From: Propionibacteriaceae bacterium
GTDB taxonomy: Bacteria; Actinomycetota; Actinomycetes; Propionibacteriales; Propionibacteriaceae
Reading direction: 5' to 3'
DNA: 12,759 nucleotides
Assembly (NCBI GenBank): GCA_021323255.1
Contig: JAJTCL010000113.1
Coordinates: 1 to 12,759 of the forward strand
The translations under genes and the position numbers were made by a program. The notes under the pieces were generated by a model. That model searched no databases. It was not told the origin of the DNA and saw nothing but the letters and a program-made list of their open reading frames with translations. Positions 6,848 to 12,759 of this stretch are shown in pieces (the stretch's first letter is position 1; each line of letters opens with the position of its first letter).

Positions 6848-7378
6848 TCAAACCGAATTGCCGGCGTGATCAGCATCGGCCTGCCACGGATGCAGTCGCG
6901 GCACCCAGGCCCGCACCGCCTGGCGGTAGCGCTGGTATTGATCCCCGTAGCGCTCCAGCAACACCGGCTCCTCGTACCAGCGAACAAACGCTGCCATGAT
7001 CGCCCACACTACAAGCGCGTATATCAGCAATGCCCGCGAGCCGAAGATCATTGCCTGGCCGAGCACTGCCATGACCACGGCGAGATACATCGGATTACGC
7101 ACGAAGCGATAGTCACCGCCGACCACCAGCCGCTCAGTTGGAGCGACCGGCGCCGGCGTACCTCCGCCCTCAACCACGAAACGAGCGAAGGCGCGGACCA
7201 GCAGCACAACTGCAACTACCAGGAGAATTGCACCAGATGTCATCCGGATGATCGCGAACGGCGACCTCGGCCCAGGTACCTGCCACCCGCTGATGAGCCA
7301 GGGCACGAGTCCCGCCACCACACCGGGTGCAACGACGAAGAAGACGGCGCTGCCCACCGCGGCCGCCGACCGCCGCAT
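6848..7378 (-). CDS. Membrane methyltransferase-like protein (isoprenylcysteine/phospholipid methyltransferase superfamily)
   Basis: A 176-residue integral membrane protein with hydrophobic segments near residues 8-30, 46-66, 97-115 and 116-134. The superfamily signature is present: YRFVRNPMYL (90-99), then YEEPVLLERYGDQYQRY (135-151) and the AWVPR ending. In relatives this C-terminal region binds S-adenosylmethionine, and methyl groups are put on lipids or prenylated residues at the membrane. The substrate in this organism cannot be inferred. Translation starts at an ATG with a GAGGG 8 nt upstream. It lies 20 bp after the yggS remnant on the same strand, so it is probably cotranscribed as the last gene of the minus-strand unit. 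The gene appears intact. Confidence 0.82.
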   Translation of the reverse strand: MRRSAAAVGSAVFFVVAPGVVAGLVPWLISGWQVPGPRSPFAIIRMTSGAILLVVAVVLLVRAFARFVVEGGGTPAPVAPTERLVVGGDYRFVRNPMYLAVVMAVLGQAMIFGSRALLIYALVVWAIMAAFVRWYEEPVLLERYGDQYQRYRQAVRAWVPRLHPWQADADHAGNSV

Positions 7379-7398
7379 GTTGAGACCCTCGCCTGTCC

Positions 7399-8081
7399 CT
7401 AGGTCGGCACCCAGTAGGTGTCTGGCAAGGGCCGTGGCCCGAAGATCGCCTGGCCGACCCTCACCGTGGTCGCCCCATACTCGATAGCGATCTCCAGATC
7501 ACCGGACATACCCATGGACAGCTCGTCATAGGTGCCAGTGACGTCATCGCTACTCTGCAGCCGTCGCTGCAGATCACGCATGCGTTCGAAGCACGCCCGA
7601 ATCTCTCGTTGATCATCCGACAGCACAGCCAATGTCATCAGACCACGTACGCGTAAGGTCCCGTACGCCCGGAGTGCAATAGCAAACGCCTCCACCTCAT
7701 CTGGTGGCAAGCCGTACTTTTGCGGTTCACCGGATGAGTTGACCTGCAAGAAGACATCGAGGCTGCGGCCCTGATCTTCCAAAGCCTGATCAAGCGCCGC
7801 GGCCACCTTGACCGTGTCCAGCGCATGGAACTCCGAAGCGATGGCAGCCACGTGCCTGGCCTTGTTGGTCTGAAGATGGCCGATGATCGCCCACCTGAGA
7901 TCAGGATGACCAGCGAAATGCCTCGCCTTCTCCATGGCCTCCTGAACTTTGTTCTCCCCGAGCAGCCGAACCCCAGCCTCATAGGCCTCCGAGACAAGGT
8001 CCATGGATCGCGCCCGACTCGCGTGCACGCCGCCTTGATCCGCGCCTCCACCGCGGCCAGGTTCTCCGCCACGCTCCCCAT
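7399..8081 (-). pseudogene. yggS: Broken yggS (PLP homeostasis protein), ~40-nt deletion with frameshift
   Basis: YggS/PROSC proteins bind pyridoxal 5'-phosphate through a lysine and buffer its free level. The normal N-terminus is readable from the ATG at 8081 (MGSVAENLAAVEARIKAACT, then RVGRDP), but the body continues in another frame from about 8004 (DLVSEAYEAGVRLLGENKVQEA). Later motifs are normal: IIGHLQTNKARH, LDVFLQVNSSGEPQKYGL, LRVRGLMTLA and LSMGMSGDLEIAI with VRVGQAIFG. Compared with E. coli YggS as I remember it, 13 residues covering the LLAVSK segment with the PLP lysine are missing. This predicts a loss of 40 nt, and the frame offset seen here (1 mod 3) agrees. A shorter frame from GTG 8028 would make a protein without the lysine. 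It could be a true pseudogene or an assembly collapse. Confidence 0.8.
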
Positions 8082-8134
8082 GCCTGAACCTTAGTCTCGC
8101 CAGAGCAACGCGATGGCACTTTATGGAGGTCGAG

Positions 8135-9103
8135 TTACGGCCAACGAGCGCCGAGGGAGATCAGCCCCAACGCCGCGAGGATCGCAAAGCCCAATCCGAA
8201 GCCGGCGTAGCGCGCGGTGACTTCTCGGTCCACCTTTTCCTTGCCAACCGAACTGCCGATGTCGCGGTAGACGTCTTTCAGTTCGCCAGCAGATGCCGCG
8301 GTGTAGGCCTCTCCGCCAGAGATCTTGGAGATGCGCGCCAGCTCAGCCCGGTCTACGGGCACCGGTTCCCGCCTGCCACCAATATCGATGTACCCGTCGG
8401 GTGTCCCGTAGGCGATGGTGTAGATCGGAACGGATTGGGCCCTGGCAGCCATCGCCGCTTGATCCGATGGTCGGCCGACCTGGGTCTTGCCGTCACTCAG
8501 CAAGACGATCCGCGCGGGTGGCACGGTTTTCGGGTTGTCCGGATCGGGCGGCACTTGGGCCAGCGCGGCGAGCGAGGTGTAGATGCCCTCACCGATTGCA
8601 GTCGAGGCCTGAGGACGTAAAGACCGGATTGCAGCCGTCACCGATCCACGGTCCAGCGTCGGCGGTACGAGCGTCGTCGCGGTGCCGGCGAAGGTCACCA
8701 GCGCGATGTTGAACTTGGGCGGCAGGGATGTCACAAACTGCTCGGCCGCGGACTTGGCTGCCTCCAGCCGGTTCGGCTCCACGTCCTTGGCCTCCATGGA
8801 CAGTGACACATCGATGGTCATGACGATGGTTGCCCGTTCCCGGGGCACTGAGACTTGATCCTTCGGCTTGGCGAAAGCCACCGTCAAGGTCAGCAGGCTG
8901 AGAATCGACAACCCGACCGCGAGATGCCGTAGCCAGGTCCGGTCCCGCGGGATGACCAGGTCGAACATCGTCTTGCTGACTTGCATACTGCGGTTCCGCT
9001 TGCGCTGCACCAGCCACAGGTACAGACCGACCAGCAGCGGGATCAGCAACAGCAGCCACAGCCGCCCCGGTGCAAGGAAGGAGAGAAGTGGAGTCATCTT
9101 CAC
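8135..9103 (-). CDS. Membrane-anchored VWA (BatA/BatB-type) protein, copy 1
   Basis: A 322-residue von Willebrand factor A protein. Two hydrophobic segments at about 14-32 and 58-77 and one at 301-319 frame a single VWA domain. The metal-ion-dependent adhesion site is complete: DVSLS (Asp98, Ser100, Ser102), Thr168 in STAIGEG and Asp204 in LLSDG. Such proteins work with MoxR ATPases and DUF58 proteins, by family knowledge in envelope stress or in metal-dependent protein maturation. It is a paralogue of the next gene upstream, sharing the RERAT, STAIGEG, PIYTIAYGT and GKR/GRREPVPVD stretches. The start may be GTG 9103 (GAGGG 6 nt upstream) or ATG 9097 (AAGG 8 nt). It is separated from copy 2 by 100 bp containing an inverted repeat. 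Confidence 0.9.
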   Translation of the reverse strand: MKMTPLLSFLAPGRLWLLLLIPLLVGLYLWLVQRKRNRSMQVSKTMFDLVIPRDRTWLRHLAVGLSILSLLTLTVAFAKPKDQVSVPRERATIVMTIDVSLSMEAKDVEPNRLEAAKSAAEQFVTSLPPKFNIALVTFAGTATTLVPPTLDRGSVTAAIRSLRPQASTAIGEGIYTSLAALAQVPPDPDNPKTVPPARIVLLSDGKTQVGRPSDQAAMAARAQSVPIYTIAYGTPDGYIDIGGRREPVPVDRAELARISKISGGEAYTAASAGELKDVYRDIGSSVGKEKVDREVTARYAGFGLGFAILAALGLISLGARWP

Positions 9104-9110
9104 CGCCTTC

Positions 9111-9181
9111 CCTCAAGAAAGTGGTCACCAACACCACCAAGGGGGCCAGATTGGTTGCTGTTTGCGACCACTTTCGGGAGG
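9111..9181 (-). promoter_or_regulatory. Inverted repeat upstream of VWA copy 1 that overlaps its ribosome binding site
   Basis: GAAAGTGGTC (9117-9126) is the exact reverse complement of GACCACTTTC (9166-9175). After two mismatches the pairing extends by CCTC (9111-9114) with GAGG (9178-9181). On the minus strand the inner GAGG at 9111-9114 is the putative Shine-Dalgarno of VWA copy 1. A folded leader could mask it, or the stem could be a processing or attenuation site within the operon. The 39-nt spacer between the arms is long. Confidence 0.5.
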
Positions 9182-9203
9182 AGAAGACGGAGGGTGCTGA
9201 CGA

Positions 9204-10196
9204 TCACGGCCATTTTGCCCCTAGCGAGATAGCGCCTAGGGCTGCGAGCACCGCGAGCGCCAGACCGTAGCCGGCAAAGCGCGCAGTCACTTCGCGATCG
9301 GCCTTCTCGTAGCCGATATCTGATCCGATGTTCTGATACACCCGCTTCAGCTGATCGGCTGTGGCCGCCGCGAAATATTCGCCATTGGTCGCTGCGGCGA
9401 TTCGCTTCATTTCCTCATGGTCGACCGGTACGGGTTCCCGCTTGCCGTCGAGATCGACATAGCCGTTTTCGGTGCCGTACGCGATCGTGTAGATCGGAAT
9501 CTTGGCCGACCGAGCCTCCGCAGCGGCCTGCTGCGGCGCGCGGCCGGTGGTGTTGTAGCCGTCGCTGAGCATCACGATGGCGCCGGGCGCTATTGAGTTC
9601 GGGTTGTCCGGATCCTTCGGTGCCTGCTGGAGAGCCCGGAGCGCTGTAGCGATCCCCTCCCCTATCGCCGTCGATTCCTGCAGTTGGATGCCGTTGATCG
9701 CGTTCTGTACCGTGCCATGGGCGGTGGTCGGCGGCACCAGGATCGCTGCGGCTCCGGCCATCGAGACCACCGAGACGTTGAACTTCTCGGGTAGCTGGGC
9801 GACGAAGTCGATGGCTGCCTGCTTGGCAGCGTCGAGCCGCGTCGGCCTGACATCAGTAGCCTGCATCGACAGCGAAGAGTCGATCACTACCACGACCGTA
9901 GCGCGCTCACGTGGCACATCGATCTGAGTCTTCGGCCGTGCGAAGGCCGCTGTGAGGGTGATCAGACTGAGCAGGGAAAGTGCGACCGCCAGGTGACGCC
10001 GCCATTGCGACTGCTTGGGCACGACCACGTCGAGCATTGAGGTATTGGTAAAGCGCATGCCGCGCCGGTTCTTCCGGAGGCTGGCGAAGATGTAGGCGAG
10101 AATCATCACTGGAATGATGAGCAAGATCAGCAGCCGCTCCGGCGACAGGAACGCGAGCTGCGGAATCACCAGCTGCGACAGCAGCGCGGATCTCAT
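9204..10196 (-). CDS. Membrane-anchored VWA (BatA/BatB-type) protein, copy 2
   Basis: A 330-residue VWA protein, paralogous to the following gene and of the same layout. Membrane segments lie near 21-39 and 67-85, the VWA domain at about 98-290, and a final membrane segment at 310-326. The metal site is intact: DSSLS (Asp106, Ser108, Ser110), Thr176 in STAIGEG and Asp212 in MLSDG. The domain probably faces the outside or is held at the membrane as part of a MoxR-assisted complex. The ATG at 10196 overlaps the DUF58 stop (ATGA), with GGGAG 7 nt upstream, so its translation is coupled to DUF58. Closest known arrangement from memory is the mycobacterial moxR1-DUF58-VWA set, which carries only one VWA gene; the second copy here looks like a lineage-specific duplication. 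Confidence 0.92.
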   Translation of the reverse strand: MRSALLSQLVIPQLAFLSPERLLILLIIPVMILAYIFASLRKNRRGMRFTNTSMLDVVVPKQSQWRRHLAVALSLLSLITLTAAFARPKTQIDVPRERATVVVVIDSSLSMQATDVRPTRLDAAKQAAIDFVAQLPEKFNVSVVSMAGAAAILVPPTTAHGTVQNAINGIQLQESTAIGEGIATALRALQQAPKDPDNPNSIAPGAIVMLSDGYNTTGRAPQQAAAEARSAKIPIYTIAYGTENGYVDLDGKREPVPVDHEEMKRIAAATNGEYFAAATADQLKRVYQNIGSDIGYEKADREVTARFAGYGLALAVLAALGAISLGAKWP

Positions 10197-11329
10197 TTCG
10201 TCACTCCCTGTGGCGGGGCGTGCAGCATGCTCGCCACGCGACGGTACGCCAACACGAACCGGGCAATGTCTTGCACCCAGTCTCGGTCGGTCCGCAACTG
10301 AATGTGCCCGACACCTGCACGACGAAGCGAGATACGTATTCGTTCCCGCTGTGCCGCGCTTGCCGCATCCATTCTGGCTCGCGCATCCGAGTCGCCGGTG
10401 TTCACGTAACGCTCGAAGTCAGTCTCCGGATCGCGAATCAGCATGTCACCAACGTTGGGGAACTCGATCTCCCTTCGGTCGACTACTTCGACCGCAAGGA
10501 CTTGGTTGCGTACGCTGAGCCGACGCATCGAACGCTCCCACTCGGGTTCCACGTTCGGGTCTAGCTCATGATCACCCGGAGTCAAGAAGTCCGATACCAC
10601 CACCTTCAACCCGCGGCGACGCTGGGTCCGGGACAGCTTCTCGACACTTGCGGCGAGCGTCATCGGACCGGTGGCGTGGTCGGGCACGAACGGCTCGGTC
10701 AACATCTTGCGCAGCAGACCGTACAAGGCGGAACGGCCAGATCTTGCCGGCAACCTACGCAGACTCTCCGGGCGCAAGATGTAGCCGCCGAATCGGTCGC
10801 CCATCCTCTGACTGAGGAAGCCGATCGTCGCCACCGCCGCGATGCCGAGATCCCGCTTGGTCACTCCTTCGGTCCCCCAGTTCATCGACGGGGTGACGTC
10901 AAGCAACGCCCAGACCTCGAGCTCTCGATCGGCGATGGTGTCGCGGACATAGGGCACGGTGGTGCGTGCGGTCACGGCCCAGTCGATCTTGCGCACGTCG
11001 TCCTCGCCAGGAACGTAGATTCGGGCATCGCTGATATCCGAGCCGGGTCCCGGCAGCAAGCCCATGTGGTCGCCGTGCAGAAACCCCTCGAGGCGACGCA
11101 CGATGGTGAGCTCGAGCCGGCGCAGCGCAGCCTCCGGCGCCAGCTTGTGTAGCGGAATAGTGGCGCGGGTTGGCGCACCGAGCACCGAGGAGACCGCGCC
11201 CATGCTCTGCTCGGGACCAGCGAACTGCACAGGAGCACCGCTGGGCGGCGGATAAATCACAGGAGGACCAGCGGGCGGCGGGAATCCAGGTGTACCGACG
11301 GGCTGACCGCCTGGCGGCGGGAACGACAC
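10193..11329 (-). CDS. DUF58 domain protein of the MoxR locus
   Basis: A 378-residue DUF58 protein, the usual partner of MoxR ATPases. Residues 1-45 are a Pro/Gly-rich, probably disordered head. The family signature is clear: GEDDVRKIDWAVTART (108-123), then LLDVTPSM (142-149), a degenerate VWA-like site with Asp144 and Ser148, and VVSDFLTPG (244-252). The N-terminal membrane helices found in some DUF58 proteins are absent, so it is likely cytosolic or peripheral. It starts at GTG 11329, 8 bp after the moxR stop; its ribosome binding site AGAGG overlaps that stop codon. Its own stop overlaps the start of VWA copy 2. The tight packing implies that MoxR, DUF58 and VWA proteins are made together. 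Biochemical function of the family is not settled. Confidence 0.93.
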   Translation of the reverse strand: MSFPPPGGQPVGTPGFPPPAGPPVIYPPPSGAPVQFAGPEQSMGAVSSVLGAPTRATIPLHKLAPEAALRRLELTIVRRLEGFLHGDHMGLLPGPGSDISDARIYVPGEDDVRKIDWAVTARTTVPYVRDTIADRELEVWALLDVTPSMNWGTEGVTKRDLGIAAVATIGFLSQRMGDRFGGYILRPESLRRLPARSGRSALYGLLRKMLTEPFVPDHATGPMTLAASVEKLSRTQRRRGLKVVVSDFLTPGDHELDPNVEPEWERSMRRLSVRNQVLAVEVVDRREIEFPNVGDMLIRDPETDFERYVNTGDSDARARMDAASAAQRERIRISLRRAGVGHIQLRTDRDWVQDIARFVLAYRRVASMLHAPPQGVTK

Positions 11330-11337
11330 GTCAGCCT

Positions 11338-12501
11338 CTAGTTGAAGTCCGGCTGGTTAGGCATATTCGGCACCGGCTGCTGATAGGGCGTCGGCGGCGC
11401 GGTGTAGGTGTTGGCCGACGGCACTGAACGTCCAGGCGGAGTCTGGTGGTTCTGTCCAGACTGCTGATTCCACACCGGCGTCGGCGGCGGCACCATGGCG
11501 ACGATCCGCTCGATCACCTGAGCTGGTGCGATGTTGTCGGCCACTGCGTCGAAACCGAGCACGATGCGGTGTGCCATGACATCTCTGGCAACAGACTGCA
11601 CATCGGTCGGCAGCACATAGTCCCGACCATGGATCAGGGCCAGAGCACGAGCCGCGGCAACCAGCCCTAGCGTGGCGCGTGGGCTACAGCCGATCTGAAT
11701 GACCGGCGTGAGATCCGGCAGATTGAACTCGGCGGGCGTACGCGTCGCCAAAACGAGCCGGACGATGTACTCAGCGACGAGGTTGTGAACGAAGACCTCC
11801 TGTGCCTGGCGCTGCAGCTGGAGGATCATCTGCGGGTTCAGAACCGGCTGTGAGGTCGGCGGATCGACACTCATCCTGCGGAGGATGTCGAACTCCTCGT
11901 TCCCGGCCGGGTAGGGTACATCGACCTTGAGCAGGAAGCGGTCCCGCTGTGCCTCGGGTAGCGGATACACGCCCTCGGATTCCAAAGGGTTCTGAGTAGC
12001 GATCACGATGAAGGGCTGCGGCACTGGATAGGTCGTGCCGCCGATCGAGACCTGCCGCTCGGCCATCGCTTCCAACATCGCCGCCTGCACCTTCGCTGGT
12101 GCGCGGTTGATCTCGTCGGCGAGAACAAAGTTCACAAAGATCGGCCCGAGCTCGACGTCGAAGCTCTCCTGGCTGGCTCGATAAATGCGGGTCCCGATGA
12201 TGTCGGAAGGAACCAAGTCGGGAGTGAACTGGATCCGAGCAAACTCACCACCGACTACGGTGGAGAAACTGCGCACCGCCAGCGTCTTGGCCACCCCAGG
12301 CACACCCTCCAGCAGGCAATGTCCCTGGGCCAGCAGGGCGACCATGAGCTGCTCGACCATGTGCTCCTGTCCAACGATCACCCGCTGAACCTGGGCGATC
12401 GCGTCCCCGAGTAGCTGCGAGGCGGTCTGGTTTCCGAGCTGGCCCGAGGTCCGAGCGACCGGGCGCTCTTCGACAGGCTGGCCAAACGACGGACTACTCA
12501 C
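11338..12501 (-). CDS. moxR: MoxR-family AAA+ ATPase
   Basis: A 387-residue chaperone-like AAA+ ATPase that remodels VWA-domain client proteins, often to insert metal or mature a complex. Seen motifs: Walker A GVPGVAKT (66-73, Lys72), Walker B VLADEI (Asp129, Glu130), sensor 1 VIATQN (Asn171), the arginine pair in AQRDRF (Arg186, Arg188) and the sensor-2-like GCSPRATL (271-278). After the lid domain the last ~50 residues are rich in Pro, Gln and Asn and probably unstructured, an extension beyond the usual MoxR length. The start is GTG 12501 with AGGAG 6 nt upstream. It is the first gene of the minus-strand unit, followed by DUF58 after 8 bp. No promoter could be assigned with confidence. Confidence 0.96.
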   Translation of the reverse strand: MSSPSFGQPVEERPVARTSGQLGNQTASQLLGDAIAQVQRVIVGQEHMVEQLMVALLAQGHCLLEGVPGVAKTLAVRSFSTVVGGEFARIQFTPDLVPSDIIGTRIYRASQESFDVELGPIFVNFVLADEINRAPAKVQAAMLEAMAERQVSIGGTTYPVPQPFIVIATQNPLESEGVYPLPEAQRDRFLLKVDVPYPAGNEEFDILRRMSVDPPTSQPVLNPQMILQLQRQAQEVFVHNLVAEYIVRLVLATRTPAEFNLPDLTPVIQIGCSPRATLGLVAAARALALIHGRDYVLPTDVQSVARDVMAHRIVLGFDAVADNIAPAQVIERIVAMVPPPTPVWNQQSGQNHQTPPGRSVPSANTYTAPPTPYQQPVPNMPNQPDFN

Positions 12502-12531
12502 GCACCTCTCCTGTTACTCGTCAAAGCGTCT

Positions 12532-12558
12532 GGCGGACGGTTGCGGCAAACCGTCGCC
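12532..12558 (-). promoter_or_regulatory. Hairpin in the moxR upstream region
   Basis: GACGGTT (12536-12542) pairs with AACCGTC (12549-12555) around a 6-nt loop, and GGC/GCC extends the stem with one bulged base. It lies 30 nt before the moxR start, in the likely 5' leader or promoter. It could be an operator or leader structure. The 12559-12699 stretch beyond shows no gene and only a weak 6-bp dyad (12585-12590 with 12610-12615). Confidence 0.4.
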
Positions 12559-12699
12559 GCTGCTCCGGACACCGAGCCATTCTCGCAGACGCAGGACTCA
12601 AGGCTATGGGTCTGCACAAACCGCGGAATTAGGCGAAGGTGCCAGAGCTCGCTGTGAGCAAGCTTTGAATCAACCCTGACCCCGCTATGACGCCGTCCG

Positions 12700-12759
12700 G
12701 ATCGCGCGCCGCCGTGCTGGGGAGAAGGGAGTCGACATGCCTCTCGTCGGCGAGCGAGA
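12700..12759 (+). repeat. Degenerate, truncated copy of the dispersed repeat at the window edge
   Basis: GATCGCGCGCCGC (12700-12712) is identical to 6608-6620. Further on, GACATGC followed by CGTC and CGAGCGAG (to 12758) matches the corresponding part of tandem copy 1 at about 20 of 26 positions. It is in the same orientation as the tandem pair. The window ends inside the copy. Alignment was by eye and needs one or two small gaps. Confidence 0.6.

Noticed and set aside
5352..6851. 499-codon open frame on the minus strand across the peptidase gene
   Set aside because: It is antisense to a clearly recognisable S9 peptidase with an intact triad, its N-terminus is translated from the tandem repeats, and it shows no known motif; GC-rich DNA often leaves such frames open.
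6469..6999. Open frame on the + strand covering the tandem repeats
   Set aside because: It has repeated Arg/Ser-rich text from the two repeat copies and overlaps real genes at both ends.
8002..8028. GTG 8028 or ATG 8004 as a genuine start of a shortened functional YggS
   Set aside because: The preceding 50 bp still encode the normal YggS N-terminus in another frame, and the shortened protein would lack the PLP lysine, so a broken gene is the simpler reading.
7399..8081. Simple one-base sequencing error as the cause of the yggS frame change
   Set aside because: A single-base change would restore the frame but not the 13 missing conserved residues; about 40 nt are absent.
12502..12699. Promoter elements for moxR
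   Set aside because: Several TA-rich hexamers exist on the minus strand but none has a well-spaced -35 and -10 pair that I could defend.

Overview
The window is GC-rich, densely packed and uses GTG starts freely. It reads as chromosome of a high-GC Gram-positive (Actinobacteria). The markers are a fabH-acpP-fabF-accD6 fatty acid synthase II cluster of the mycobacterial/actinobacterial type, a DUF3145 gene convergent with it, and a MoxR-DUF58-VWA locus resembling the one in mycobacteria. I cannot name the genus; Propionibacteriales or a neighbouring order is a guess.

Region 1 (1-3811, + strand) is a fatty acid operon. It holds the 3' two thirds of fabH (catalytic Cys retained), acpP, fabF/kasA-like, and an acyl-CoA carboxylase beta subunit (accD6-like) that overlaps fabF by an ATGA junction. 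Together they supply malonyl-CoA, prime and elongate acyl chains, and carry the intermediates on ACP. A 10-bp hairpin separates acpP from fabF, and a 28-bp hairpin closes the operon against the convergent DUF3145 gene (3899-4396, -).

Region 2 (4397-6843) holds one + strand gene, an S9-family serine peptidase (4692-6623). It is bracketed by copies of a roughly 115-bp repeat: one degenerate inverted copy upstream and two nearly identical tandem copies downstream. The first downstream copy includes the gene's own stop codon. A further, truncated copy lies at the right edge of the window.

Region 3 (6848-12501, - strand) reads right to left: MoxR AAA+ ATPase, DUF58 protein, two tandem paralogous membrane-anchored VWA proteins, a broken yggS (PLP homeostasis) gene, and a small membrane methyltransferase-like protein. 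The MoxR, DUF58 and VWA proteins form the well-known ATPase/metal-binding module thought to act in envelope-associated protein maturation. The yggS remnant has lost about 40 nt, including the PLP-binding lysine motif, and is out of frame.

The genes are mostly housekeeping. The points I would check first are the yggS deletion, the repeat family that sits at transcription-unit boundaries, the DUF3145 gene of unknown function beside FAS-II, and the hairpin that may mask the ribosome binding site of the last VWA gene.
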